From Gavia stellata (taxonomy: Eukaryota > Chordata > Aves > Gaviiformes > Gaviidae): DNA of 64,000 nt. The translations under genes and the position numbers were made by a program. The notes under the pieces were generated by a model. The model was not told where the DNA came from. It was given only the letters and a program-made list of their open reading frames with translations, and ran no database searches. Positions 42,234-52,800 of this stretch are shown here, one piece after another (the first letter of the stretch is position 1; the number at the start of each line of letters is the position of its first letter). The stretch is taken from positions 10,888,430-10,952,429 of the forward strand of contig NC_082595.1 of the NCBI RefSeq assembly GCF_030936135.1. Direction: 5' to 3'.

Positions 42234-42811
42234 TCACAATTCCTCCAGATCAGTTAAATCCACAACCACTTTCAAAAACAGAGTGTCATCTCTGATGTAG
42301 GTATTCTTTGTGTTCTCCAGGACCGTGTGCGGCACGAAGCGTGGACATCCGGAGGCAATATTCATTTCTCCGTCTGGCCTTTTGAAACTGCTGCTATTGG
42401 GGTCAGCTCTAAAGACTTCCACGATGTGATTTTTTTTCCCACTTTGGTCCAAAAGCATAAGTGTAACTTTTTGCTTGAAAGGCCACACTAGCAGCGAGTC
42501 AAATTCCCCTCTCATCACTACGAAGTAGAGAGAGACGTGTGTTCCCTTTCCTGAGCCATCCCCGTTCAGGTAGGCTCTTGCGCATAACCTGTACCCGCAG
42601 CGGCTGGTGTAAAAGGGCTGGCTGAATATGGAGAGGACACGGCCTTCCACTGCTTCTTTCTTCTTCATCTTGTAGTCTGTGATTTTCCAGATTAATTTCC
42701 CATTGTAGCACGTGCCTTCCAAAAGCTTAAATCGTTCCTCATTTTTATTGAGCTGTGCTTTGTGAATATTGATCTGGAGATCGTGTTTGCTGGACTGACC
42801 TTCCAAAACAA
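42234..42811 (-). CDS. TRAF5: TRAF5 coding exon 10 (TRAF-C/MATH domain, stop)
   Basis: 578 nt after the acceptor TTTTTTTACCCCCAG. Encodes the end of the coiled coil and the full MATH domain, with GKLIWKITDYKMKKKEAVEG, SGKKNHIVEVF and RPDGEMNIASGCPRF readable without interruption. TGA at 42236-42234. Confidence 0.97.
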
Positions 42812-45800
42812 CTGGGGGTAAAAAAAAGAGACACACACACTTGGTAAAATAAAACTCTCAGAGCACTGGATACAAAGAGCAACCAGACTCAAGCTGGCAA
42901 AACTGAACTACTCAAGCCTGAGCACAGGCTGCTAACTGGTGTTACTACACCTGTTAACTTTTTGAAGTTGTAATTACAGCTGGTAGGTGAATAAGGAAAA
43001 GCTGTAACTACAAGCCAGATTTAATACCCAACTATGGATAGTACCACTGCCTCCATCACAGTGCACCAGCCTGACCAAGTCCAGCTCTCTGGCCCTGCAA
43101 TGCCACAGGAATTCAGGAGACGTCGTGGAGTAGGGGAGGTGGGAGGACGCAGCACGCACCACCACGGCTTGGTCTTAGAAAGTGAGAAGAAGAAAGCTCT
43201 TGCTGGCTAATAGCTGCAAGTGACTGACTGTAGCAGCAGAGCCTCTACTTAGCCATCAGTAAATCGGCAAAAACCCCACACCCGCCCAGAAAAGAAACGG
43301 AAGTCTGAACATACCCAAGCGCTGATCGTATGTCTCCATCAGGGCAATCTTCTGTTTTACATTTTCAATTGTGTCAAACAGGGGTCGCAAGTCTAATTTG
43401 CTTTGTTGCTGGTTTGTCATCTGTATTAGCTGTTTCACTTGTGATTCCAGGCGTGCAGACTTATCCAGTTGACTGGCCAGAGCCTTCCCAGTTTATACCA
43501 TTGGAAGAGGGTGGAAGCAGAGACAAGAGACATTCGTAAGATCAGCCATTTCATTTGAAATAAGATAAAGAAGCCTTTAGCATGTCAGCAATATCAACTA
43601 TATTTGAAAGTACTCTGGCTGGCTTAGGAACCTATCCAAATGCTCCTTCACAATCAATTTGTCATTTAGTGACTGAGAAGCCACCCCTTACTCAGATCCA
43701 TTCGCACTGCATCACTTCATTAAACTGATTATTCGAATTTACACCTGCGTATTTGCTATGGGGATCTGGCCACGAGGATTTATACAGTACTTTTTGCCCA
43801 GATCAGACATCCAAAATTCTTTATTGGTTAAAATGAAAAGACAATACTGTATTGTAAAAAAAAGAGAAGGGCTTGTGAAGTGTTTGGGAGACGGTATTTG
43901 TTATTGCCTGGCTATTAGTGACAACTATTACTGGATAAACACGTTTCATGATCAAGAAAGCAATTGGCCAAAAAAGATAAAATTAATGTCTCACCTGTGT
44001 GCTTACCATCAAGTTGCTGTTTTTACCAAACAGTTGCGTAAACTGTCTGAATTCTTTCTCACACTTTTTAATGGCCTCTGCTAGCTGCTGGATTTTAATC
44101 TCTTTACATTCCAGGCTCTTATACAGGTCAGATATCTACATATGGAAAAAAACCAGAGTAAAAACACTTAAGCACACCAAAATACAGAATAAACAAATTA
44201 AAACATATGTGACCACATAGGAGAAAGTGGAAAAGTTTACAATGCAAAGCCTCTAACTTCGCTAGATATAGCACTACTTCATTCACAATTTGTGGATAAG
44301 CACTGGCAAGTACTGAACATAACGTAGTCATACTCTTTAACAGATCTGTGTGGTGACAGATGCAAAGAGACTCATATCTCTCATCCCCATCATGACGATC
44401 CGTTCGGCTCTGTAGGGGGATAACACATACTTACATGCACACACATGCATGTGTGTTTCTGTGTGTATGTATATCTTTTTTTTTTTCTATACTAGGGTCT
44501 AACCAGTAAAAGAGATCAGTCAGTGACTAGTACTAACTCCTAAACCAAGTTGTAGCATTTTGGGGCACTTATTTTTAGCATAAACAAGCAGAAGAGTAAG
44601 TCAATCATCAGTTTGGATGCATTCACCTTAGCAGGATTTGGCATACACCCAGCGTCACCTGCTGGGAGCTGCAGAAGCGATCACGAGTGGGAAGGTGCTT
44701 GCAGCTGGCTCTGCACTACTCTGTGCTGCCTCTACAGAGGGGGTGACTTGGGCATCTAAAGGCTCCTTTTCGGAGCAATCTGACCAGCCTTTGAAACTTT
44801 AAAATGCTTTATCTGCAAACCTTGTATCCTCTGTAAGCAGAGACCAAAAGCAAATGAGGTGAGTGATGGCAACGAGCCTCCCACCGTGCTTGGTGGAGAA
44901 TATACATGCCTGAGCACAGAGAGATTTCCATCTAATTGACCGACTTCACTAGAAGAGCTTATTCTGACTTCTAAGGTGTGCAAAGATGATAAAAACAGTC
45001 TTTTAAAATGTAGCTGAGCTAAACCAGGCAACAAATGCAGAATCTCGTATCATCCTCCAACCAGCCAAGAACTGCTGAAGAGTGCTTGCTAAATACGACT
45101 TACCTGTTCTTCCAACCGGGAGTTCTTGTCTAAAATCTGCAGCATGTGTTCCCTCAGGGCGCCATTTTCATGTTCGGCAAGTTTTCCTCTTTTAACCTTA
45201 GTGAGGCAGAGAGGGAAGTGAAAGAATAAAATAACAAGATACGCAGATTTTTGAAGCTGTTAGTAAAAACATTATTGATACAAGCTTTTAAAATGCCTCC
45301 TCTCTGCTTTGAAAGTGAGGGAATGGCAGTCCTGATTCCCTAGTACAGCATCTTAGCCGATACTAGAAATGGTTGTGAAAGAACAAAAATTGGTTATTTT
45401 GATTAATTACTCCGATTGGTTTGGGAGACAAATACCAGTCCTAGTACAAACAAGATCTATAAAACAGTACCTTTACAAGACAGCCATACTGCTTATACGG
45501 GCAGTCCACTTCTGCCTCAGGGCACACTGCGTGGTGCTTTTCAATCTGCATATATTAACAAAGAAACTTGTAATGAAATAAGTATTAAGTAACTTGCTGC
45601 ACTGATAAAATCTGAATGCCTGCATAAAGGGTGAATAAAGGCCAATGTTATGACACCACTGATCACGTAAAGAGGAAAATGAGTATTCAGAGTCAATAAG
45701 CAAGCCAGATATTTTCCTGATACTGCAAAATGCCAATGGTTTGCAGTGACCAAATACCTCACTTGTAAGATGGGACATATATTCTTTTTAGGACCAAACA

Positions 45801-47897
45801 AAGAACATAATTACAGCAATGAAGATTTATTGGGGCAGGCCAATGTGGTCTGCAACTTTCAGTTTTCATAAACGTGTGTGATCTGCTGAATCACAGTATA
45901 TGAAAAAAATAATAGTACCTCCTTTTTCAGAATTATTTGTGAACAGTTTTGGAGACAAGGCACAGGATAATCAGGACAGTCATTTTCCTCATGATTCTGG
46001 GGAAAAAGAAACAAAACAAGGCAATGGTTTGCATTTTTGTAAAGTAGTACACATAGAGGAAGCTATGCAAAAAATAATCCCAAACATACACGTGCAAGCC
46101 CCATATCACATTGTTGTTCATAAGAGAGCAACGGTAATTGGTATTATTTAAAGCATGCTTATTATACTTTCTTCTTCAGCTACTCAGCCAAATTTTGTTT
46201 CAGGAGTTGTTAAGCCCCATTGCAATGCTGGAAACTTTTCACTCAGCAACATTAAGAGGAAACATGTGCTATGGATTCCCAGGGAATGCTTTATAATCTT
46301 ACCTTTATGTTAATTAACACCACATATTTATTACAGTACTGACACATTTCTTCTCGAAATTTACAGTGCCGGCTCAAATGCTCTTTCAAGTCTTTCCGAA
46401 GAATTTGATCGCAACATCCATCATTAGTGCATTGCACGCTTTCAAACAAACACTGCTGAAGATGCTCCTGCAACATGCAACAGCAAATTAAACCCCGAAG
46501 TATTTCATCGCATCTGCGGGTGCCCAACAGACCCACAGAAACATTCGGCAGTTTGGTAAAAAACAAAACTCCAAATACTCTTTCCTCCGTAAACTTTCTC
46601 CTTTTCCAACCTCAAAACTAAAGTGAATGTGAAAATTTGGAGGTCCTTTGTATGACTTCCGCTTTCCATTCAATTGACATACTGAAAAAAGGCCCAGATG
46701 GGCAGTACGTCTCGGCAAGTTTTCTTGAATCAACGATCACGTGGCATCTAAGCAAACAGAAGGTATGTATAGACGCTGTGGATATACTAAAGCTACATAA
46801 AGCAAATGGTTCTTATTAAACAAATAACCTAAGGCAAAGCTGGAACAAGCTAACAGCCATAATATTTTGAGCTTAACATTTGTTACTTACAGTGTATAGC
46901 TAAGTCATAATCTTTGTACTTAAACCACATTGCTACAGTAACTCTGAAGTCTGAAGACAATCACCAGAATTTAGCTTATCATAAATACACAGAGTTCACA
47001 TGAAAATCAAAGGCTTCAAAATTTGATCAAGCAAACTAACCTGATATCGTCCCAGAATTATTTTTGAATTGCAGTCAGGAACATTTTTGCAGAACACATG
47101 CAAGTTGAGAACTTCTCTTTTACAGCAGTTGTCTTTGAATACCTGTAAAGGAAGCAAACCAGCCTTCATATGCAGTCACGTAGGATGTTATAAAGAATAT
47201 GAAAAAGCAAAACATCACAACAAATCTTTTAAGCACACAAGTGTAGACTCCATAATTGCGGGTATGGTTCTTGATAATTCATATTGAAAATGTATACTAA
47301 AAATATAGATTAAAACATGTATGAATTTTCTAATAAGCATAGGGTTTTCTCCTCATGTAGTTATTCCACAGATGCCGATCCATCCCACAGCCAGCAGGAT
47401 TAGTAGCTCAGGAGCTATAAAACCTCTGCCAGAGCCTGCCTGCATCTAGAAGAAAGCAGCGGGAGCTAACAGGCCCCAAAGGCCAAACCAGCTCTGTGCA
47501 CGCTCCTCCAATGTTCAAGCAGTGCAGCGTGCCTTTGGGATGAAGATGACGCTGAGGTATCCCTTCTATAGACTCTGAGAAAAGCACCGTTCCCAATTGT
47601 GTATGCAGAAGCAAATTAAGCCCCCAGAGCAAACTTTCAGTCTTATTTAGAGATCTTCCTGTAAGGAGCATTATAAAGCTGCTCACTGTTGCACTACTGC
47701 CATCAAAATTTGCACAAAGTAGAAGACAGCGAATGAAAAACAAAAATCACGTGAACCCTCTGATTACAATTTCCTATCAGGAGTAGCAGAGAGAGGAAGG
47801 AGACATTTGATTTCACTGGAAAATTCATTCTGGCAGGACCAAGTATGTAGCATACTTTCAAGCCTTGGCATATAAGTAAGGACAAATGAACCCGTTT

Positions 47898-47943
<46 letters not shown>

Positions 47944-49873
47944 GGTAGCTTGCAAAATAAGCAGCATAAACTTATCTTTTCCTCTAAGAAGTTACCCAAA
48001 AGTAAATTAAGTCTGCAGGGTTAATGAGATATAACGGAAATAGTTTAGGCAGCAAATTATAACCAAGTGAAAACAAAGACAATCAAATAAACAAGATGGC
48101 CCAGCAAGATGGAGCATTAAAAAGGCAAGTCAATAAACTCTCCACTAAAAAGACATCTGACGACTAGGGAAGATTTAAAAATTTGTGAATCTCTTTGACA
48201 TTTTATAGGAAATACAGAAGACTAAAATGAAATAACTTCAGAACATGAGGTATAAAATAAAGCTTTAGCTATACACCCATACTTCCTCTCTGGGAGAGCA
48301 TCACCGTATACACTGCTTCCCTTAGCATCATTTCAGACACAAAAACTGCGCTGCCCCTGAGGGCTAACAGACTAAGAGCCACCTTGTTCTCAGCTGACTT
48401 GCCTTTTCCATGCAGGTGTTGACTGCTGAAGTCAAACTACACTTACCTCGTGCATTTTTATTGTTTCTTTGTCGACAGGACAGGTGGGTACGGCATTCAA
48501 CTCTCTAGATCAAAAGAAGAGTCATATTAACCCACAGAGAATTTGTTTTATTTTACAAAATTGGGCTATGCTAGAATCTGACTCTGGCAGACGTCACTAC
48601 TAGATACCATAAAACCTAAAAAAGTGCTTCAAAAACACCTTCATCTGGCAACTACACAGCCAAATTCTGCCCACAGGTCTAAGAGGGCATTAAGCTGCAA
48701 CAGTGAATATGTAACAGAAAGCAGAGTTTGTCCTACGAGTGTTCATAAGATGGTTTTTAATTAAGAGGACTTTGTCACTCTGTGGCCATCTGCTGCTCGC
48801 AAATGTCATAGCTGAAAAAATCCCATCGCGTGCATTAAACCCAGCCTTTGCTGGCATAAGCAGCGCGCTCCTTGCTACACCACTAAAAGAGGATCTAATG
48901 GCTCCTGTCTCAAAAGGCTTCCAGAAGTCCTACAATAAGGGACGGGAAAACACTTATTGAGGCAGTGCAAAAGGGAGGCAACCCAGAGAGAGGCAGCAGC
49001 AAACATGAAGCACCTAAAATTCATAAAAGGCAAATGGCGGCATCCATCCACATAAACAGGCTCCTCTGCAGCCTTCCCGGGCCAAATCCTGCCCTGGGGT
49101 ACACCAAACAGTACATAATGTGTTCCCAGACAGGTCTGCGGGGTAAACTCATTTGTACCTGCAGATAAATTCCAAGCAGATGGATGCCAGCAGCCTTGTG
49201 ATCTGACTGTAGTATTGGGTAATACTAACATCAGTTTTATAACTCCACTAAAATCAAAGAAATTATACCGAAGCAAATGAAAGCAGCTTAATCGAATCAC
49301 CACTGCCAATACCATGAGACATTAATGCAACAAATTCATCTGAACAGCACAACGCTAGACAGACGGAGACAGCATCTCAAGCAACAATGCTTAAGCTTAC
49401 ATCAACAATTCCTTTACGCTGACTTCCCTGCAGTTACCAAGGTATTCGTCGCCAGCACCGGGTAAGGTCTTTAAAGACACCTTTAAAACACTGAGCATGC
49501 AGTCATAGAGTTCAACAGTCTTCCCATTGACTCCTTCAGCATTTTATCAGATTGGTACTATTATTATGGCACTCACTGATGATTTATAGAAGGCTTTGAC
49601 TTTTTTTTAGGAAGGGAAGGTTGGGGAGCTTGTGGGTGCAGGAGGAGTTTGCACTGACCTCAAAGAAAGAATGCACTGCTGGCAAAATCGGTGCCCGCAT
49701 CCTGTCTGGTGGGGATTGCGAAGGACGAGGTGGCAGTAGGCGCACTTGTACCGGTCTTCTAAGGTTTCAACAAACTTGTAGTCGGCGTCAGGCTCGAAGT
49801 CCAGAGAGGTGGCGCTGGCAGAGTTCTGGCGCGTGAAGATGCCCGAGAGAGCAGCGGGTTCGTCACAGGCCAT
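42234..49873 (-). CDS. TRAF5: TRAF5, TNF receptor-associated factor 5 (gene-level entry)
   Basis: Ten coding exons on the minus strand give 1662 nt, 553 aa (human 557). TRAF5 is a cytoplasmic trimeric adaptor that binds the tails of CD40, LTBR, CD27, OX40 and related receptors and feeds NF-kB and MAPK signalling. Domains in order: RING at about 44-84, with ligands C44, C47, C59, H61, C64, C67, C80 and D83; TRAF-type zinc fingers at about 92-231; coiled coil at about 232-390; TRAF-C/MATH at about 395-545, with TSRCGYRLCARAYLNGDG, YFVVMRGEFDSLL and RPDGEMNIASGCPRF, ending VDLTDLEEL. The last lines, and the QNSxSxxSLDFEP motif near the start, separate it from TRAF3. All introns are GT-AG and all phases fit. 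The ATG at 49873 lies 10 bases after an acceptor and gives a human-like N-terminus, so the 5'UTR must continue in an upstream exon. No break or missing residue is seen. Confidence 0.97.
43315..43483 (-). CDS. TRAF5: TRAF5 coding exon 9 (coiled coil)
   Basis: 169 nt. Encodes LASQLDKSARLESQVKQLIQ through NVKQKIALMETYDQRL, and leaves one base of a split codon at the donor TTGG|GTATGT. The acceptor (ACTGGGAAG) has its pyrimidine tract about 20 bases upstream, so the exact start is slightly less sure than the rest. Confidence 0.9.
44007..44135 (-). CDS. TRAF5: TRAF5 coding exon 8 (coiled coil)
   Basis: 129 nt, phase 0 on both sides, donor ATG|GTAAGC. Encodes residues 263-305 with ISDLYKSLECKEIKIQQLAE and EKEFRQFTQLFGKN. 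Confidence 0.93.
44439..44456. repeat. Perfect 18-bp palindrome in a CA/TG tract
   Basis: ACACACATGCATGTGTGT is its own reverse complement and lies in a longer alternating purine-pyrimidine stretch (about 44433-44472) inside TRAF5 intron 8. It is a cruciform- or Z-DNA-prone microsatellite. Confidence 0.8.
45104..45196 (-). CDS. TRAF5: TRAF5 coding exon 7
   Basis: 93 nt, phase 0 on both sides. The acceptor is CTCACTAAG and the donor CAG|GTAAGT. Encodes residues 232-262, including EHENGALREHMLQILDKN and ending LEEQ, the entry to the coiled coil. Confidence 0.93.
45471..45545 (-). CDS. TRAF5: TRAF5 coding exon 6
   Basis: 75 nt, phase 0 on both sides, donor AAG|GTACTG. Encodes IEKHHAVCPEAEVDCPY and KQYGCLVK, the last zinc-finger segment. 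Confidence 0.94.
45919..45996 (-). CDS. TRAF5: TRAF5 coding exon 5
   Basis: 78 nt, phase 0 on both sides, acceptor TTTTTCCCCAG. Encodes NHEENDCPDYPVPC and QNCSQIILKKE, a further zinc finger. Confidence 0.94.
46303..46467 (-). CDS. TRAF5: TRAF5 coding exon 4
   Basis: 165 nt, phase 0 on both sides. Encodes residues 126-180, with EHLQQCLFESVQCTN, ILRKDLKEHLSRHC and EEMCQYC zinc-finger blocks. The donor is AAG|GTAAGA. Confidence 0.96.
47041..47142 (-). CDS. TRAF5: TRAF5 coding exon 3
   Basis: 102 nt, phase 0 on both sides. The acceptor is CTTCCTTTACAG and the donor CAG|GTTAGT. Encodes residues 92-125, from VFKDNCCKREVLNL to IILGRYQ, the start of the zinc-finger array. Confidence 0.95.
47899..47941 (+). 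repeat. 43-base poly(A) tract in a TRAF5 intron
   Basis: An uninterrupted A run on the plus strand (poly(T) in the TRAF5 transcript) between coding exons 2 and 3. No gene-like or retrotransposon-like sequence is recognisable to its left, and I see no target-site duplication. Confidence 0.85.
48447..48504 (-). CDS. TRAF5: TRAF5 coding exon 2
   Basis: 58 nt, acceptor TTTTGATCTAG, donor GAG|GTAAGT. Encodes ELNAVPTCPVDKETIKMHE after a split Arg codon, supplying the last RING ligands CPVD (C80, D83). Confidence 0.94.
49659..49873 (-). CDS. TRAF5: TRAF5 coding exon 1 (start, most of RING)
   Basis: The exon begins at 49883 after the acceptor GTCTGGTTCCCAG, and the ATG is at 49873. Encodes residues 1-71 plus two bases. 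The donor is TTGAG|GTCAGT. It carries CAYC, CGHRFC and QQC of the RING finger. Confidence 0.95.
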
Positions 49874-49883
49874 GGGAGCTGCA

Positions 49884-52800
49884 CTGGGAACCAGACACAG
49901 GGAGAATCCTTTCAAATATTCACCGGCAGCCACACCACCTCGGCTACTGCTTGCAGCGGACTGCCGCTCACAGGAGGGTTGTCATATGCAGCAGGGTGCA
50001 ACAGATTTCGGAGGGAAACGCTGTGCCAACTATGGAAGAACAACAAAATGATCAGAGAACCACAAAACGATGGTTATACAACAAACATTAAAGCACACTT
50101 CTCTGGAAAAGAGTTTCACAATCTGAAAATTATTCCACAGAATAGAGATTTTAATTTTTTTTTAAATTTTCTGGCAGCAGCTCTTAGTCTTAAAAATATT
50201 ACAAGAGTCACAGACACGGTTGGGGAAAGCAGAGGCCAAGTCTTGGCCCTAATGTCCGCCAGGAAAGTCTACACTTAACGTAGAGCCCACCCACATGACT
50301 TCACAAGTTCATTGCAGTGGTTCAAGCAGGAGGCAGCTTTGTGGCTCACAGCAAGGAGTATACAAAAAAAAGGCAGCAAGGGGATTTTACCTTCAGTTTA
50401 GGTGTTACAGGAGTCAAAGCCTCTTAACTTGACATCTTTCTTTTTCCCGTTGATCACTCATTTATAGCAGTAAACTCTAATTCTATTTTTTCAAAGTTTT
50501 ACTTAATTATGTGCAAGTTCTTGGCTATATTAATCCTGCCTGAAAGAAGCAGTGAAAAAAAAAAAAGAAAGAAAAGCAAGATTGCAATCAGAAGCATGAC
50601 ATAAGTTTTTCTCTCAACCTACAAAAGCTCATACACAGCACAGGAATGCAATGTTAATTTTCTAATAGGAAAAACACCAGCAACATTTGTTTCCAGCCTT
50701 AAGTCACAAACCTTGAGATTTGCCACCGATCCCTCAATCTTGCAGAAGTTTTTTTGCAAGTAGCTCAAGACCTAGAGCCACTCTGGTTTTCATTTCTTGC
50801 GGCTTTGCATTCAGAAGACACTTTTTCCTTACAGGATGTGTACAAAAGCACAACGCACCTGAGCTCTCAGATCGTTTCACGGGGGAAGCACTCAATTTTA
50901 TAGCTGTGCTGTGGGATGCTATTTCTCCTCTGTGTGCATCACCCGCCCTGCCAGTCACTCGAGTCACTCGTAACTGGCATGAGCACCTCTCTGGGAGCTC
51001 TGACTCAGCTCCTGTAAGGTCACCGAGGGTATCTGCTGCTTTCGCAGGGAGGCAGGGCCAACACATCACCAGCAATAACCTTATGGCTGGCACAAAACAG
51101 TATGCCAAGTACTGATATACTGCCCTGCCTCCCTGCTGCAATGGATTCCTGGCCCACGAAAGCAGCGATTAGTACTGCGCTACACACAGGTCACGCACTG
51201 CCACAAACCACCTTAGGCTTCAGAAAGCAGCATCCATTTTCCTTTCTGCTTTAATATTCCATACTGGGTGAGAAAACCCTGCGGACAGATAAAGTACCCG
51301 ATTCAAAAACAAGCCAAAGCACTTAACTAATGAAAATGTATTTCACAGCAAACATTTACCTGCTCCTGTAACTCAGCTCCCTTGTTCATGGTTGTACACA
51401 GGATTTACCTGCCCAGCTTGTGAGAGGCCTCCCTGCCCTCCACCAGGCTGAATGTCAGACTTACTCCAGCACAACTGATCATCTAACGTCGGTAACCCAC
51501 AGGAGTAAGAGCCCTAATCATATTCCAGGCATAAAGACTTTTATTATTCCAACTGGAGTTCGCAAATTACCCTGTTCGGTCTCTCCAAATGAACAGCCTT
51601 CTGTTTCAAACCAGAGATGATTGTCCATGTCACTCCTTTCATCTTTAAACAGCTGACCTTTTCTCCTCTGAAAATGGGGTTCCTGGTTCTCTGACACTTA
51701 ATAAGGAGCAATTCTATTTTCCTCACGTCAACTAGAGATGCCAAAATACAGCCCGAGGGATTACCAGCCTCGTGCCTGGGCTGCCTCGGTAGCAGAGGCC
51801 AGTAGCAGAGCACGCCTGCTGCTTCAAGGGCAGATGGAGAGCTGTCACCATTAACTGCCACAGCATAGACTACCTCCAGGACAAATTTCCTACGAACTCA
51901 TTCTGTCGTTGGTCAGTGAGAACCCCAAAAGACGCTTCCTTCCTCTCTCTTATTAGTGCTCTCTCCCATTTACATGGCATCCAGTTTCCTGAGTCCTATT
52001 ACACTCAAGGACTTACACATCATCGGATGGTATGGTTTAGCAAGTTAATGCTGCACTGCGTTAGTGCATGTTCTACCCATTGTGCCTTTAAGGGTCTACC
52101 TTATCTCCAGAAGTACTTCCAGCTGGGGTGAACAAAGTTACAAATGTTTTAGGCAACAAAGTTATGGGATGCATTAAGAAGAAACACAGTCACCAGCCCA
52201 AAATCCCATCCAGAAACTCCTTCGGAGTTCTCGCTGCTCATTAAATCAACCATATTCATTCCCATCTCCTTCTGCAAGGAGCACTCTGCTGTGGCAAAAC
52301 GCATTCCAACTCTCTTGCCGAAATGAGAGCCTTTGTCTCCCTAAACACCTTCATGACACACCCAACCCAGATCCCATTCCTAAAAATGGAGACTCTCAGC
52401 ATCTCCATGAAAGCGCCTCCTCTACCTCAGCCTCGCTCAGGAGCGTGTTGCACAGCCGAGGGCACCTCAGGGCACAGGAAGGAGGACTTCAGGTGAAAGG
52501 CGAGCCTGCCTGCTCCGAGGGCAGACCAGAAACCTCTGGGTGCCCAGAAGACCGGGGACATTTGCCACGGCTGCCAGCCTTGCAGGTTTACTGCGGGGGT
52601 TTTGCTGGAGGAAACTGGCTGCCATAGGAGAGGGCCTGTGGATGGCAGTGCTTCACCCAAGCTGGAGAGGTGCCGGTGTGAATCAGCTGGGGAAATGGGC
52701 TCAGAGGAGCTGAGAAACAGCAGCCCTGTGCCAGACCTACCGCCGGCCAGCGCTCGGCGGGATGTGATCCAAACCATCCCGGGCGGTGTGTAAGTCCCGT

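Noticed and set aside
47703-47999. Minus-strand frames with a poly-Phe run
   Set aside because: Translation of the poly(A)/poly(T) tract inside a TRAF5 intron.
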